From NCBI GenBank assembly GCA_049603835.1, contig JBMYSZ010000002.1, forward strand, positions 186,001-250,000: a stretch of DNA of 64,000 nucleotides, written 5' to 3'. This document shows, piece after piece, positions 1 through 8,264 of the stretch; within the stretch, counting starts at the first letter, position 1, and each line of letters starts with the position of its first letter. The translations under genes and the position numbers were made by a program. This DNA is from Mangrovicoccus sp049603835. GTDB lineage: Bacteria > Pseudomonadota > Alphaproteobacteria > Rhodobacterales > Rhodobacteraceae. The notes under the pieces were generated by a model. The model was not told where the DNA came from. It worked only from the letters and a program-made list of their open reading frames with translations, and did no database searches.

Positions 1-2
1 CG

Positions 3-806
3 CGCGGTGACTTCCTTGAATGGTTCAAGGCCCCGCGTGTTTTCCCTGATCGCCTGAAAAGCTTTAAGAAAGCTCTGCGCGATGCGGATGTGGGGATTGC
101 AACTTTGCTGCCCATGTATCGCTGGGCCTCTAATGATGAGGATGAGCGCAAGGCGGCGGTCAAACATTGGAAACGCGCCATCGAGATCGCGGTCGAAATG
201 GAAGTCGACACGATGAATTCGGAATTTGGCCGTGGTCCGCATCCGGATAAGGGCACCTGTTATTGCTGCCATACCGGGTCGATGATCGAGGCCTGCGAAG
301 ATGCTTGGTGGCGCTCCATGGAAGAGCTGGTGCCGGTCTTTGAACGCGAAGGCATCAATCTGCATATCGAACCGCATCCAGAAGACTGGGTCGAAACGCT
401 GCAGCCTTCGGTGGATCTGATCCGCACCGTCAACAGCCCGCGGGTGAAATTCCTTTATTGCACGCCGCATACTTTCTATTTCGGCGATGACACTGTGGCG
501 ATGCTGCGGGAATGCGCTGACGTGCTGGCCCATGTGCATATTGCGGATACCTTCAACCACAAAGGCAGCTCAGGCCTACGCTATATCCTCAACCCTCCGG
601 GGACAGAGGCGCGGGTGCACCAGCATCTGAATATCGGGCAGGGCGAAGTGCCTTGGGATGATTTCTACGCCACTCTGGCCGAGATCGGTTTTGACGGCAT
701 CATGACCGCTTGCGTCTTTGCCTGGGAAGAAAAAGCCGACGAGTCCGGCATCTTTATGCGCCAAGAAATGCAACGTCTTTGCGATAAATACGGGGTCGGC
801 AAATGA
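3..806 (+). CDS. IolH-like sugar phosphate isomerase/epimerase, 5' end outside window
   Basis: The reading frame is open from the first bases of the window, so the true start lies upstream and about 267 codons are visible. The product is a xylose-isomerase-like TIM-barrel protein. The stretch LHIEPHPEDWVE and the later HVHIADTFNH carry acid and histidine residues of the kind that bind metal in this fold. The pattern SGLRYILNPPGTEARVHQH and the ending are like IolH proteins of inositol clusters. The last four bases overlap the start of iolG (ATGA), so the two are translationally coupled. The reaction is not known; an epimerase or isomerase on an inositol-derived ketose is inferred from fold and neighbours. 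A GTG at 90 is in frame but too internal to be the start. Confidence 0.75.
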   Translation, partial: RGDFLEWFKAPRVFPDRLKSFKKALRDADVGIATLLPMYRWASNDEDERKAAVKHWKRAIEIAVEMEVDTMNSEFGRGPHPDKGTCYCCHTGSMIEACEDAWWRSMEELVPVFEREGINLHIEPHPEDWVETLQPSVDLIRTVNSPRVKFLYCTPHTFYFGDDTVAMLRECADVLAHVHIADTFNHKGSSGLRYILNPPGTEARVHQHLNIGQGEVPWDDFYATLAEIGFDGIMTACVFAWEEKADESGIFMRQEMQRLCDKYGVGK

Positions 807-1828
807 CTTTGAAAATCGGTGTTATCGGCACGGGTATGATCGGCCAAGATCATATCCGTCGCCTGACCCAGGTTCTGTCCGGGGTCCAAGTTGTGGGCGT
901 CAATGATATCGACGCAACTCGCGCTGCCTCTGCTGCGCCCGAAGGGGCCGAGGTGTTTGACACGCCTCAGGCTTTGATCCGCTCGGAAAATGTGGATGCC
1001 GTCCTGATCTGTTCTTGGGGACCTGCCCATGAAGAGCAGTTGTTGGAGTGTATCGCCGCAGGCAAGCCGGTCTTTTGCGAAAAGCCTATGGTGACCTCTG
1101 AGGCTGCGGCTTTGCGGGTGATCGAAGCCGAAACCAATTATGGTAGCCGTTTGGTGCAGGTGGGCTTCATGCGCCGCTTTGATGCGGATTATCGCCGCCT
1201 GAAAGCTGTGATTGATGGCGGCACTTTGGGCGTGCCTTTGATGTATCACTCTGTCCATCGCAATGCGTCGGTGCCGCCGGGGCTTTATACATCGGAAATG
1301 CCGCTGAATGACACGCTGGTGCATGATGCGGATATTTCTCGCTGGCTTTTGAACGATGAAATCGCTGGGGTAGAGGTGCGTTTGCCGCGTCGCTCCACCC
1401 AAGGCGGCGAGCTGCGCGATCCGCATATTGTGCTGCTGCATATGGCGAGCGGCGCGATTGTCGATGTAGAGATCTCGGTCAATATCGCTTACGGGTATGA
1501 TATCCGGGGCGAAGTGAGCTGTGAAAAAGGCGTCGCAAGCTTGCCCAATCGTCCGGCCACGGTGATTTCCGACCAGTTCGGCATTCGCCAGGCGATCCCC
1601 GAAGATTGGCGCGAACGCTTTATCGAGGCCTATGACCAAGAATTCCGGGAATGGATTGCTGCTGCGGCGCAAGGCACCGCAACCGGTCCTTCGGCTTGGG
1701 ACGGCTATGCCTCCACTCTGACGGCTGACGCGGCGCTGCGTGCTGTAGAGAGCGGCAGCTTTGAGGCCATCAAAATGATCGACAAACCCGCCCTTTACGA
1801 CGCGGCCCCCGCATTGGCCGCTGAATAA
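803..1828 (+). CDS. iolG: Inositol 2-dehydrogenase, Gfo/Idh/MocA family
   Basis: This 341-residue protein oxidises myo-inositol to scyllo-inosose with NAD, the first step of inositol breakdown. The N-terminal Rossmann motif GVIGTGMIG is at residues 6-14. The family signature CEKP is at 92-95, its lysine being the catalytic one. A HDADISRW segment near 174-181 sits where the substrate-binding acid lies in relatives. Length is normal for the family. The start overlaps the stop of the IolH-like gene. Two other Gfo/Idh/MocA genes follow in the same cluster; this one looks closest to IolG, but which of the three takes myo-inositol cannot be settled from sequence alone. Confidence 0.8.
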   Translation: MTLKIGVIGTGMIGQDHIRRLTQVLSGVQVVGVNDIDATRAASAAPEGAEVFDTPQALIRSENVDAVLICSWGPAHEEQLLECIAAGKPVFCEKPMVTSEAAALRVIEAETNYGSRLVQVGFMRRFDADYRRLKAVIDGGTLGVPLMYHSVHRNASVPPGLYTSEMPLNDTLVHDADISRWLLNDEIAGVEVRLPRRSTQGGELRDPHIVLLHMASGAIVDVEISVNIAYGYDIRGEVSCEKGVASLPNRPATVISDQFGIRQAIPEDWRERFIEAYDQEFREWIAAAAQGTATGPSAWDGYASTLTADAALRAVESGSFEAIKMIDKPALYDAAPALAAE

Positions 1829-1857
1829 AAAGCGTTATTTCCAAGAAAGTTACGACG

Positions 1858-3027
1858 ATGATCAATGGTGAAAAAAAGATCGCCCGCCCCTTGCGGTGGG
1901 GTATGGTCGGCGGTGGGCGCACCGGACAAGTGGGGTATAAACACCGCACCGGCGCGCTGCGTGATGGCACCTATCAATTGGTGGCTGGGGCCTTCGATCT
2001 GGACCCGGCGCGGGGTCGCGATTTTGGGGTGAATTTGGGGGTTGAGGCGGATCGCTGCTATGCGACCTATCAAGACCTGATCGCCGCTGAAACCACCCGT
2101 GAGGACGGGATCGATGTGGTGTCCATCGCCACGCCGAATTTCACCCATTTCGAGATCACCAAAGCCTGTCTTGAGGCCGGGCTGCATGTGATCTGCGAAA
2201 AGCCTTTGTTCTTTACCGTGGCCGAATGCGACGAAGTCGCGGCTTTGGCGGAAAGTAAGGGGCTGATTGTCGGCGTAACCTATGGCTATTCCGGTCACCC
2301 GATGGTGCATCAGATGGCGGCTATGGTTGCCAAAGGCATGCTGGGTGAAATCCGCATTGTCGATATGGAATATACCCATGGGTTCAATGCAGGCGATGAT
2401 GACAGTGCCGATGCTGTGAAATGGCGGACCAATCCGGCGACGGCTGGGGCGACCTTTGTTTTGGGCGATATCGGCACTCATCTATATTACATGTCCGAAG
2501 TGATCTTGCCACATCTGAAGATCGAAAAGCTTCTATGTGATCGTAAGGCCTTCATCCCGTCTCGTGCACCGCTGGAAGACCATGCAACGGTTTTGACCCA
2601 TTATGATAACGGCGCGCGCGGGCGGCTTTGGGTCAGCTCGGTGGATGCGGGCAATATGGGATCGCAGCGCTACCGCTTTGTCGGCTCGAAAGCCTCGGTG
2701 GCCTGGACCGAAACCCATCCCGATCAACTGGTCTATCAAGTCCAGGGCGAACCGGAGCGCATTTTGCATCACGGCATGCCCTATCTCGAACAAGAGAGCC
2801 TGGCCTGTGACCGTATGGGTGCGCTGCATACCGAAGGTCTGGGAGAAAGCTGGAGCAATATCTATCTTTGGATCGCTCAGGCCATCGACGCCAAGATGAA
2901 AGGCGACGAGGCGTTTCTAGAAACCCATCACTATCCGGGGATCGTGGCCGGCACCGAAGGGGTGCGCTGGCTGGCAAATTGTGTCCGCTCTGCTGATGCA
3001 GGCGGGACCTGGATTGATTTCGAATAG
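1858..3027 (+). CDS. Gfo/Idh/MocA family NAD(P)-dependent oxidoreductase
   Basis: This 389-residue protein has an N-terminal nucleotide-binding motif GMVGGGRTGQVG at about residues 15-26, an ATPNFTH segment at 91-97 and the family CEKP at 113-116. It is longer than IolG and closer in type to the long oxidoreductases that act on inositol stereoisomers or on keto-inositols. The start ATG lies 29 bases after iolG. The position in the cluster suggests oxidation or reduction of another inositol isomer (scyllo or chiro) or a derivative; this is inference. A hairpin with a following T run lies directly after the stop codon, so transcription may fall off here. Confidence 0.75.
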   Translation: MINGEKKIARPLRWGMVGGGRTGQVGYKHRTGALRDGTYQLVAGAFDLDPARGRDFGVNLGVEADRCYATYQDLIAAETTREDGIDVVSIATPNFTHFEITKACLEAGLHVICEKPLFFTVAECDEVAALAESKGLIVGVTYGYSGHPMVHQMAAMVAKGMLGEIRIVDMEYTHGFNAGDDDSADAVKWRTNPATAGATFVLGDIGTHLYYMSEVILPHLKIEKLLCDRKAFIPSRAPLEDHATVLTHYDNGARGRLWVSSVDAGNMGSQRYRFVGSKASVAWTETHPDQLVYQVQGEPERILHHGMPYLEQESLACDRMGALHTEGLGESWSNIYLWIAQAIDAKMKGDEAFLETHHYPGIVAGTEGVRWLANCVRSADAGGTWIDFE

Positions 3028-3095
3028 GACCGCCCTCTGGTCCTGGGGCGCGCTGTACTCTCCCATCCTCCATAGCCGGCGCGTCCCTCCTTTTT
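3026..3095 (+). terminator. Two hairpins with pyrimidine-rich loops and a T run inside the iol cluster
   Basis: AGGACC at 3026-3031 pairs with GGTCCT at 3039-3044 around a 7-base loop GCCCTCT. A second stem, GGGGCGCGC at 3045-3053 with GCGCGTCCC at 3079-3087 (one G-U pair), closes a 25-base loop that includes CTCTCCCATCCTCC. The sequence then runs into TCCTTTTT. The second hairpin plus T run is intrinsic-terminator-like and lies between two iol genes on the same strand. The C-rich loops are complementary in part to Shine-Dalgarno sequences. Partial termination to set operon stoichiometry is the simplest reading. Confidence 0.5.
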
Positions 3096-3118
3096 CTCGT
3101 CTATAGAAAGTCAAGCTG

Positions 3119-4060
3119 ATGAAACTTTCAATCTGCACTGATGTGATGGGCAACCTGTCCTTCACCGATATGCTCGACAAATGTGTGGAACTCGGTGTCG
3201 AAGGCATCGAGATGACCGGCGGTGGCTGGTCTCCTGCGCCGCATTTCCGCGCCGAAGACCTGCTGGCCGACAAAGCCCTGCTAAAGCAGAAGCTGGCGGA
3301 AATCGAAGCGCGTGGTCTGCAGATTGCAGCGCTGAACTGCTCGGCCAACCCGCTTGATCCGGGGGCAATGGGCACGCGTCATCTTAAAGAGATGAAAGAC
3401 ACGATCACTCTGGCCGGTGAAATCGGTGTTGAAACCATCGTCACCATGTCTGGCCTGCCAGAAGCCGCGCCTGGTGATACTGTGCCGAACTGGTTGGTTT
3501 ACACCAAATCCTGGCCCGATGAGATGCCAGAGCGAGACCGCTACCAGTGGGAAGACCGCGCTTTCCCCCTTTGGCATGACCTGGTGGAGTTCGGCCAAAA
3601 AGCCGGGATCAAGCGCTATGCGCTGGAAAACTTCTCGGCCATGTTGGTGTGGAACCCGGAAACTCTGTTCCGTCTGCGCAATGAAGTGGGCGATATGGTC
3701 GGGATGAATTTGGACCCGTCGCATCTGATGTGGATGGGGGCGGAGCCGATTGCTTCGGCCCGTGCGCTTGGCGCGGCGATCCATCACTGCCATGGCAAAG
3801 ACACTCGGATCGAGCGCGGCCTATGCGACATTAACGGTTTGCTAGAGCTGAAAGAGGTCACCGATGTGGCCAATCGCAGCTGGAACTATGTGGCGGTGGG
3901 CGCCGGGCGCGATCTGCAATGGTGGAAGGAATTCTTCTCCGTTGTGGGCATGTGCGGCTATAATGGTTGGGTCAGCCTAGAGATGGAAGACTTCACCATG
4001 TCGACCGAGGCGGGCATCCAATCCTCCATCGACGCCCTGCAAGCGACCATCATTCGCTAA
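3119..4060 (+). CDS. Sugar phosphate isomerase/epimerase, TIM-barrel
   Basis: The 313-residue product begins MKLSICTDVMGNLSF and has the xylose-isomerase-like barrel of the IolE/IolI group. Likely metal ligands are the glutamate of YALENF, the aspartate of NLDPSHL, the histidine of HHCHGKD and the glutamate of VSLEMED. It is followed after 11 bases by a Gfo/Idh/MocA gene; such pairs usually act on the same keto-sugar or keto-inositol, one epimerising or dehydrating and the other doing redox. The gene lies after a terminator-like pair of hairpins, so it may have reduced or separate expression. The exact substrate is unknown. Confidence 0.7.
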   Translation: MKLSICTDVMGNLSFTDMLDKCVELGVEGIEMTGGGWSPAPHFRAEDLLADKALLKQKLAEIEARGLQIAALNCSANPLDPGAMGTRHLKEMKDTITLAGEIGVETIVTMSGLPEAAPGDTVPNWLVYTKSWPDEMPERDRYQWEDRAFPLWHDLVEFGQKAGIKRYALENFSAMLVWNPETLFRLRNEVGDMVGMNLDPSHLMWMGAEPIASARALGAAIHHCHGKDTRIERGLCDINGLLELKEVTDVANRSWNYVAVGAGRDLQWWKEFFSVVGMCGYNGWVSLEMEDFTMSTEAGIQSSIDALQATIIR

Positions 4061-4071
4061 GGAGACCAATC

Positions 4072-5115
4072 ATGCGCATCGGTGTAGTTGGATATGGAAC
4101 CGGCGGGCGGCATTTTCATACGCCTTTCATTGCGGCGGCAAAAGGCTGTAGCTTGGCGGGGATTGTGGCGCGGGCCGAGAAAACCATTGCAGCGGTGCGC
4201 GAAGATTGGCCCGATACGCCGATCTTTTCCTCTCTGAGTGAAATGATCGCTGCTGGGGTTTGCGACGCGGTGACCATCACCACCCCGCCGCAGACCCGAC
4301 GAGCCCTGGTTCTAGAAGCGATCGAGGCCGGGCTTGATATCATCGCGGATAAACCCTTTGCCCCAAATTATGAGGCGGCCATGCATCTGGCCGAGGCTGC
4401 CGATAAGGCTGGGGTGACTTTGGCGGTGTTCCAAAACCGCCGCTTTGACGCGGATATGCAGACCCTGCGCAAGCTGGTGCTAGAGGACCGCTTGGGCAAG
4501 ATCTGGAGCGTCCATTCTCGCATGGACCAAAACAGCTATGAAACCATCGAAGCCGGGCCAACCGGCGGTTTGCTGCGCGATTTGGGCAGTCATGTGGTGG
4601 ATCAGATGATCTATCTTTTGGGTCCGGTCAGCGCGGTGGATGCGCAGATGGATCTGCATGATTTCCCCGAAGGCCTGACCGATGTGGCCTTCACCATCAC
4701 CCTGCGCCATGAAAGCGGCGCCCATAGCCATTTGTCTGCGTCGAAGATGAACTATCTCGATGCTCGCGAATTCCGTGCTTATGGGGATAAGGGCAGCTAT
4801 CAGTCGCTGACCACCGATATTCAGGCTCAGGATATTTTCGCCGGGAAACGTCCGGTCGATGATCTAGAAGCCTGGGGCTATGAGCCCGAGGCGAATTGGG
4901 GGCTGTTGCGCAGCGCGGCAGGCACGGAAACCATCCCGTCCGAACAAGGGCGGTATCACGATTATTACGAGGCTTTCGAAACCGCAGTGCGCACTAAAAC
5001 TGCGCCGCCGGTCACCGCCCAGCAAGGCGCGCTGACCCTCGCGGTTTTGGATGCGGCGCGGATGAGTGCCGAGCAAAGCCGGACTGTACAGCTTTCAGAA
5101 ATCACAGGCGCGTAA
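4072..5115 (+). CDS. Gfo/Idh/MocA family oxidoreductase
   Basis: The start was set at the ATG at 4072, preceded by AAGGAGACC, giving 347 residues; the frame is open further upstream but that would run through the previous gene. The dinucleotide-binding motif VGYGTGG is at residues 6-12. The usual EKP appears as DKP at 93-95, keeping the lysine. The C-terminal half is the mixed-sheet domain of the family. It is the third such enzyme in the cluster and is paired with the TIM-barrel epimerase before it. The role in inositol-isomer redox is inferred from context only. Confidence 0.75.
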   Translation: MRIGVVGYGTGGRHFHTPFIAAAKGCSLAGIVARAEKTIAAVREDWPDTPIFSSLSEMIAAGVCDAVTITTPPQTRRALVLEAIEAGLDIIADKPFAPNYEAAMHLAEAADKAGVTLAVFQNRRFDADMQTLRKLVLEDRLGKIWSVHSRMDQNSYETIEAGPTGGLLRDLGSHVVDQMIYLLGPVSAVDAQMDLHDFPEGLTDVAFTITLRHESGAHSHLSASKMNYLDAREFRAYGDKGSYQSLTTDIQAQDIFAGKRPVDDLEAWGYEPEANWGLLRSAAGTETIPSEQGRYHDYYEAFETAVRTKTAPPVTAQQGALTLAVLDAARMSAEQSRTVQLSEITGA

Positions 5116-5117
5116 CC

Positions 5118-5408
5118 ATGTACAAATTTATCATCACCATCGAGCTAGAGCCGCAAACGCGGGACAAAATCCTGGCACGTGCTCCGAAAGCCCAAGAGGC
5201 GACCCGCGCCGAACCGGGCTGCATCGCCTATGATTTCTATGCCTGCACCGATGATCCCAACCGGTTGGTTTTCGTGGAAACTTGGGTCGATCAAGCCGCC
5301 CATGATTTCCATATGGAGCAGCAGCATACGAAGGATTTCATCGCCTTCCACGAGCAGTTCCACCGGTCGCTGACTTTTGAAACCATCAATATGGCCGCGC
5401 CCCAATGA
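5118..5408 (+). CDS. Antibiotic biosynthesis monooxygenase (ABM)-fold protein
   Basis: A 96-residue protein of the dimeric alpha/beta-barrel (ABM, YgiN-like) family. Typical features are the start MYKFIITIELEPQ, the middle EPGCIAYDFYACTDDPNRLVF with the family's EPG-C-Y pattern, and VETWVDQAAHDFHM. It starts two bases after the preceding stop and overlaps iolE by four bases, so it is a firm member of the operon. Members act as quinol monooxygenases or as cofactor-free small-molecule binders. Its role in inositol breakdown is not known. Confidence 0.7.
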   Translation: MYKFIITIELEPQTRDKILARAPKAQEATRAEPGCIAYDFYACTDDPNRLVFVETWVDQAAHDFHMEQQHTKDFIAFHEQFHRSLTFETINMAAPQ

Positions 5409-6334
5409 CCACCGATATCACCATAACCGGGGCGCCCGCCTGTTGGGGGGTCGATAGCCCGGATAACCCCCATAATCCGCCCTGGGAACAGGTTTTGGAT
5501 GAATGCCGCGATGCGGGTTTCGGCGGGTTAGAGCTGGGCCCTTATCGCTATATGCCCTTGGATGTGGCGCAGGTCTCAGAGGCATTGGACAGCCGCGGGC
5601 TGAGCATTGTGGCGGGTACGATCTTTGACGATCTGGTCTCACTGGATAATCGCGAGCAGCTGCTTGAGCAGACCCGCAATATCTGTGGTTTGATCACGCA
5701 ATTGCCGCGCCCGCGTCCGCATCGTGGCCAACGCTATGACGCGCCTTATCTGACGGTGATGGATTGGGGCCATGATGAGCGCGACTTCGCGGCGGGCCAT
5801 TCAGACCAAGCGCCGCGACTGGATCGTGACAGCTGGGCCGGGATGATCGAAACCATCCGCCAGATTTCCACCATCGCGCGGGATGAGTTCGGCGTGCGCG
5901 CCACCATCCATCCCCATGCGGGCGGCTATATCGAGTTCGAAGACGAGCTTGCCGCTCTGGCCAATGATATTAACTCGGAGACGGCTGGGCTTTGCCTTGA
6001 TACCGGGCATCTGGCCTATGCGGGCATGGATCCAGTGGCCACGCTGCGCCAGTATTGGGACCGGCTGGACTATATCCATTTCAAGGATATCGACCCGCAG
6101 GTTTTCGACCGGATCATGAGCCAAAAGATCCGCTTTTTTGACGCTTGTGCCGAAGGCGTCATGTGCCCCATCGGGCGCGGCAATATCGATTATCCGGCGG
6201 TGCGTGCTTTGCTGACCGAGCTGACTTACGGCGGATATATCACCATCGAACAAGAACGAGACCCGCGCAATTCCGGGTCGATCCTCGCGGATTTGGCCGC
6301 CAGTCGGCAATTCCTGCGAGAAACAGGATTTTGA
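5405..6334 (+). CDS. iolE: Inosose dehydratase
   Basis: The 309-residue product matches the IolE pattern: near the start ITGAPACWGVDSPDNP, then PWEQVLDECRDAGFGGLELGPYRYMP. IolE dehydrates scyllo-inosose to the cyclohexane-trione substrate of IolD. Likely metal residues lie in ATIHPHAGGYIE, LCLDTGHLAYAG, IHFKDID and ITIEQERDP. The gene overlaps the ABM-fold gene by ATGA and is followed after 11 bases by iolC. Another TIM-barrel protein in the cluster (3119-4060) is less similar to IolE, so this is the better candidate for the dehydratase step. Confidence 0.8.
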   Translation: MTTDITITGAPACWGVDSPDNPHNPPWEQVLDECRDAGFGGLELGPYRYMPLDVAQVSEALDSRGLSIVAGTIFDDLVSLDNREQLLEQTRNICGLITQLPRPRPHRGQRYDAPYLTVMDWGHDERDFAAGHSDQAPRLDRDSWAGMIETIRQISTIARDEFGVRATIHPHAGGYIEFEDELAALANDINSETAGLCLDTGHLAYAGMDPVATLRQYWDRLDYIHFKDIDPQVFDRIMSQKIRFFDACAEGVMCPIGRGNIDYPAVRALLTELTYGGYITIEQERDPRNSGSILADLAASRQFLRETGF

Positions 6335-6345
6335 AAGGGACCAGC

Positions 6346-8259
6346 ATGAGCACACTTGATGTCATCACAATCGGCCGTGCCGGGGTTGATTTATATGGAA
6401 CGCAGATTGGCGGTCGGTTGGAGGATATGGGGTCCTTCGACAAATATATTGGTGGCTCCCCCACCAATATGGCCTGCGGGACTGCGCGGCTTGGCCTGCG
6501 CTCGGCTCTGATTAGCCGGGTTGGCGATGAGCATATGGGCCGGTTTATCCTCGAAGAGCTAGAACGCCACGGGGTTGATACGGGCGGGGTGGTCACGGAT
6601 CCGGAGCGTCTGAGCGCTTTGGTGATTTTGGGCATTCGCGACCAAGAGCAGTTTCCGCTGATTTTCTACCGCGAAAACTGCGCCGATATGGCGTTGTGCG
6701 AGGCCGATATCGATCCTGATTTCATTGGCCGGTCGCGCTCGGTTGTGGCGACTGGCACGCATCTAAGCCATCCGCAAACCGAAGCGGCGGTTCTCAAAGC
6801 GCTGCAAATCGCGCGCGAAAAGGGGTTAAAGACCGCGCTGGATATCGATTATCGTCCGAACCTATGGGGCGTGGCCGGGCATAATGACGGTGAAAGCCGC
6901 TTTGTCGAAAGCGCGAAAGTCACCGCAAAGCTGCAGGAAAGCCTGCATTTTTTCGATCTGATCGTTGGCACTGAGGAAGAATTCCATATCGCGGGCGGCT
7001 CCACCGATACGGTTGCGGCGCTGCGGGCGGTGCGGGCTGTGTCGGGCGCGACTTTGGTGTGCAAACGCGGCCCGATGGGGGCAGCGGCCTTTGAGGGCGA
7101 CATCCCCGACAGCTTGAATGACGGTCAGACCGGCCCCGGCTTCCCGATTGAGGTGTTCAATGTGCTGGGCGCGGGCGATGGCTTTATGTCGGGCCTGCTG
7201 AAGGGCTGGCTTGATGGCGAAGACTGGCCCACAATCCTGAAATACGCCAATGCTTGCGGTGCTTTTGCAGTGTCGCGCCATGGCTGCACCCCGGCCTATC
7301 CCAGCTTGGAAGAGCTGAAATTCTTCTTTGAGCGGGGGATTATCCGCCCGGATCTGCGCAATGACAAAGAGCTAGAGCAAGTCCATTGGGCGACCAATCG
7401 CCATGGGGATTGGTCCACAGTGCGGACTTTTGCCTTTGATCACCGGATGCAGCTGGAAGAGATGGAAGGCTATAGCCTAGAGAAAGGCGGCGCTTTCAAA
7501 GAGCTTTGCCTGCAAGCCGCGCTGCAAGTGCAAGACGGCAAGCCGGGCTATGGCATTCTGACCGATAACCGGATTGGCCGCGACGCGCTGCATGCGGCTT
7601 CTGGTACTGGGCTGTGGATCGGTCGGCCCACGGAACTGCCTGGCGCGCGTCCGATTGAATTCGAACCGGAGCTTGGCGAAGATTGCGGTCAATTCCGGGA
7701 ATGGGCGCGGGAAAATGTGGTCAAGCTTCTGGTCTTTTGCCATCCCGATGATGATGCGGCGATGCGGGCTTTGCAAGAAGAGCGGGTCAAGCGGCTCTTT
7801 ACGGCGGCGCGGCGCAATAATCTGGAATTCCTGCTAGAGCTCATCCCGTCCAAAGTGGCGCCAGTGACCAAAGAGACGACGGCAACGCTGATCCGGCAAT
7901 TCTATGAGGCCGGGATCTATCCTGATTGGTGGAAGCTAGAGCCCATGGCCGATGCCGAAGCTTGGTCCGCAGCGGTGGCCGCGATTGAGGAATACGACCC
8001 TTATGTGCGTGGCATCGTGGTTTTGGGCCTTGATGCGCCTGAGGCCGAGCTTGGCGCAAGCTTTGAGGTGGCGGCGCGGTTTGACATGGTCAAAGGCTTT
8101 GCCGTGGGGCGGACGATCTTTGGCGATGCGGCGCGGGCCTGGATGAAGGGCGAGATGGATGACGCTGCGGCGGTGGCGCAAATGGCGGATCGCTTCACGC
8201 GGCTTTGCGATTTGTGGGATAATTCCCGGCGCAAAGTAAACTCTCTAAAGGCAGGATAA
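6346..8259 (+). CDS. iolC: 5-dehydro-2-deoxygluconokinase fused to DUF2090 domain
   Basis: The ATG at 6346 follows AAAGGGACC and gives 637 residues; an upstream extension would overlap iolE. Residues about 1-320 are a PfkB-family kinase: GGSPTN at 36-41 and the ATP/catalytic motif GAGDGF at 275-280 with Asp278 as base. It phosphorylates 2-deoxy-5-keto-gluconate. Residues about 325-637 form a DUF2090 domain, a TIM-barrel related to class I aldolases, which is thought to supply the IolJ-type aldolase step. This kinase-DUF2090 fusion is common in proteobacterial iol clusters; here no separate iolJ gene is seen, which fits. Confidence 0.85.
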   Translation: MSTLDVITIGRAGVDLYGTQIGGRLEDMGSFDKYIGGSPTNMACGTARLGLRSALISRVGDEHMGRFILEELERHGVDTGGVVTDPERLSALVILGIRDQEQFPLIFYRENCADMALCEADIDPDFIGRSRSVVATGTHLSHPQTEAAVLKALQIAREKGLKTALDIDYRPNLWGVAGHNDGESRFVESAKVTAKLQESLHFFDLIVGTEEEFHIAGGSTDTVAALRAVRAVSGATLVCKRGPMGAAAFEGDIPDSLNDGQTGPGFPIEVFNVLGAGDGFMSGLLKGWLDGEDWPTILKYANACGAFAVSRHGCTPAYPSLEELKFFFERGIIRPDLRNDKELEQVHWATNRHGDWSTVRTFAFDHRMQLEEMEGYSLEKGGAFKELCLQAALQVQDGKPGYGILTDNRIGRDALHAASGTGLWIGRPTELPGARPIEFEPELGEDCGQFREWARENVVKLLVFCHPDDDAAMRALQEERVKRLFTAARRNNLEFLLELIPSKVAPVTKETTATLIRQFYEAGIYPDWWKLEPMADAEAWSAAVAAIEEYDPYVRGIVVLGLDAPEAELGASFEVAARFDMVKGFAVGRTIFGDAARAWMKGEMDDAAAVAQMADRFTRLCDLWDNSRRKVNSLKAG

Positions 8260-8264
8260 GCGGT

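Noticed and set aside
665..1672. 335-codon minus-strand open frame
   Set aside because: Antisense to iolG, which has Rossmann and EKP motifs; the translation is rich in His, Arg and Gln with no domain.
5118..5408. Muconolactone isomerase (catC)
   Set aside because: Size is right, but the sequence follows the YgiN/ABM pattern and lies inside the inositol operon.
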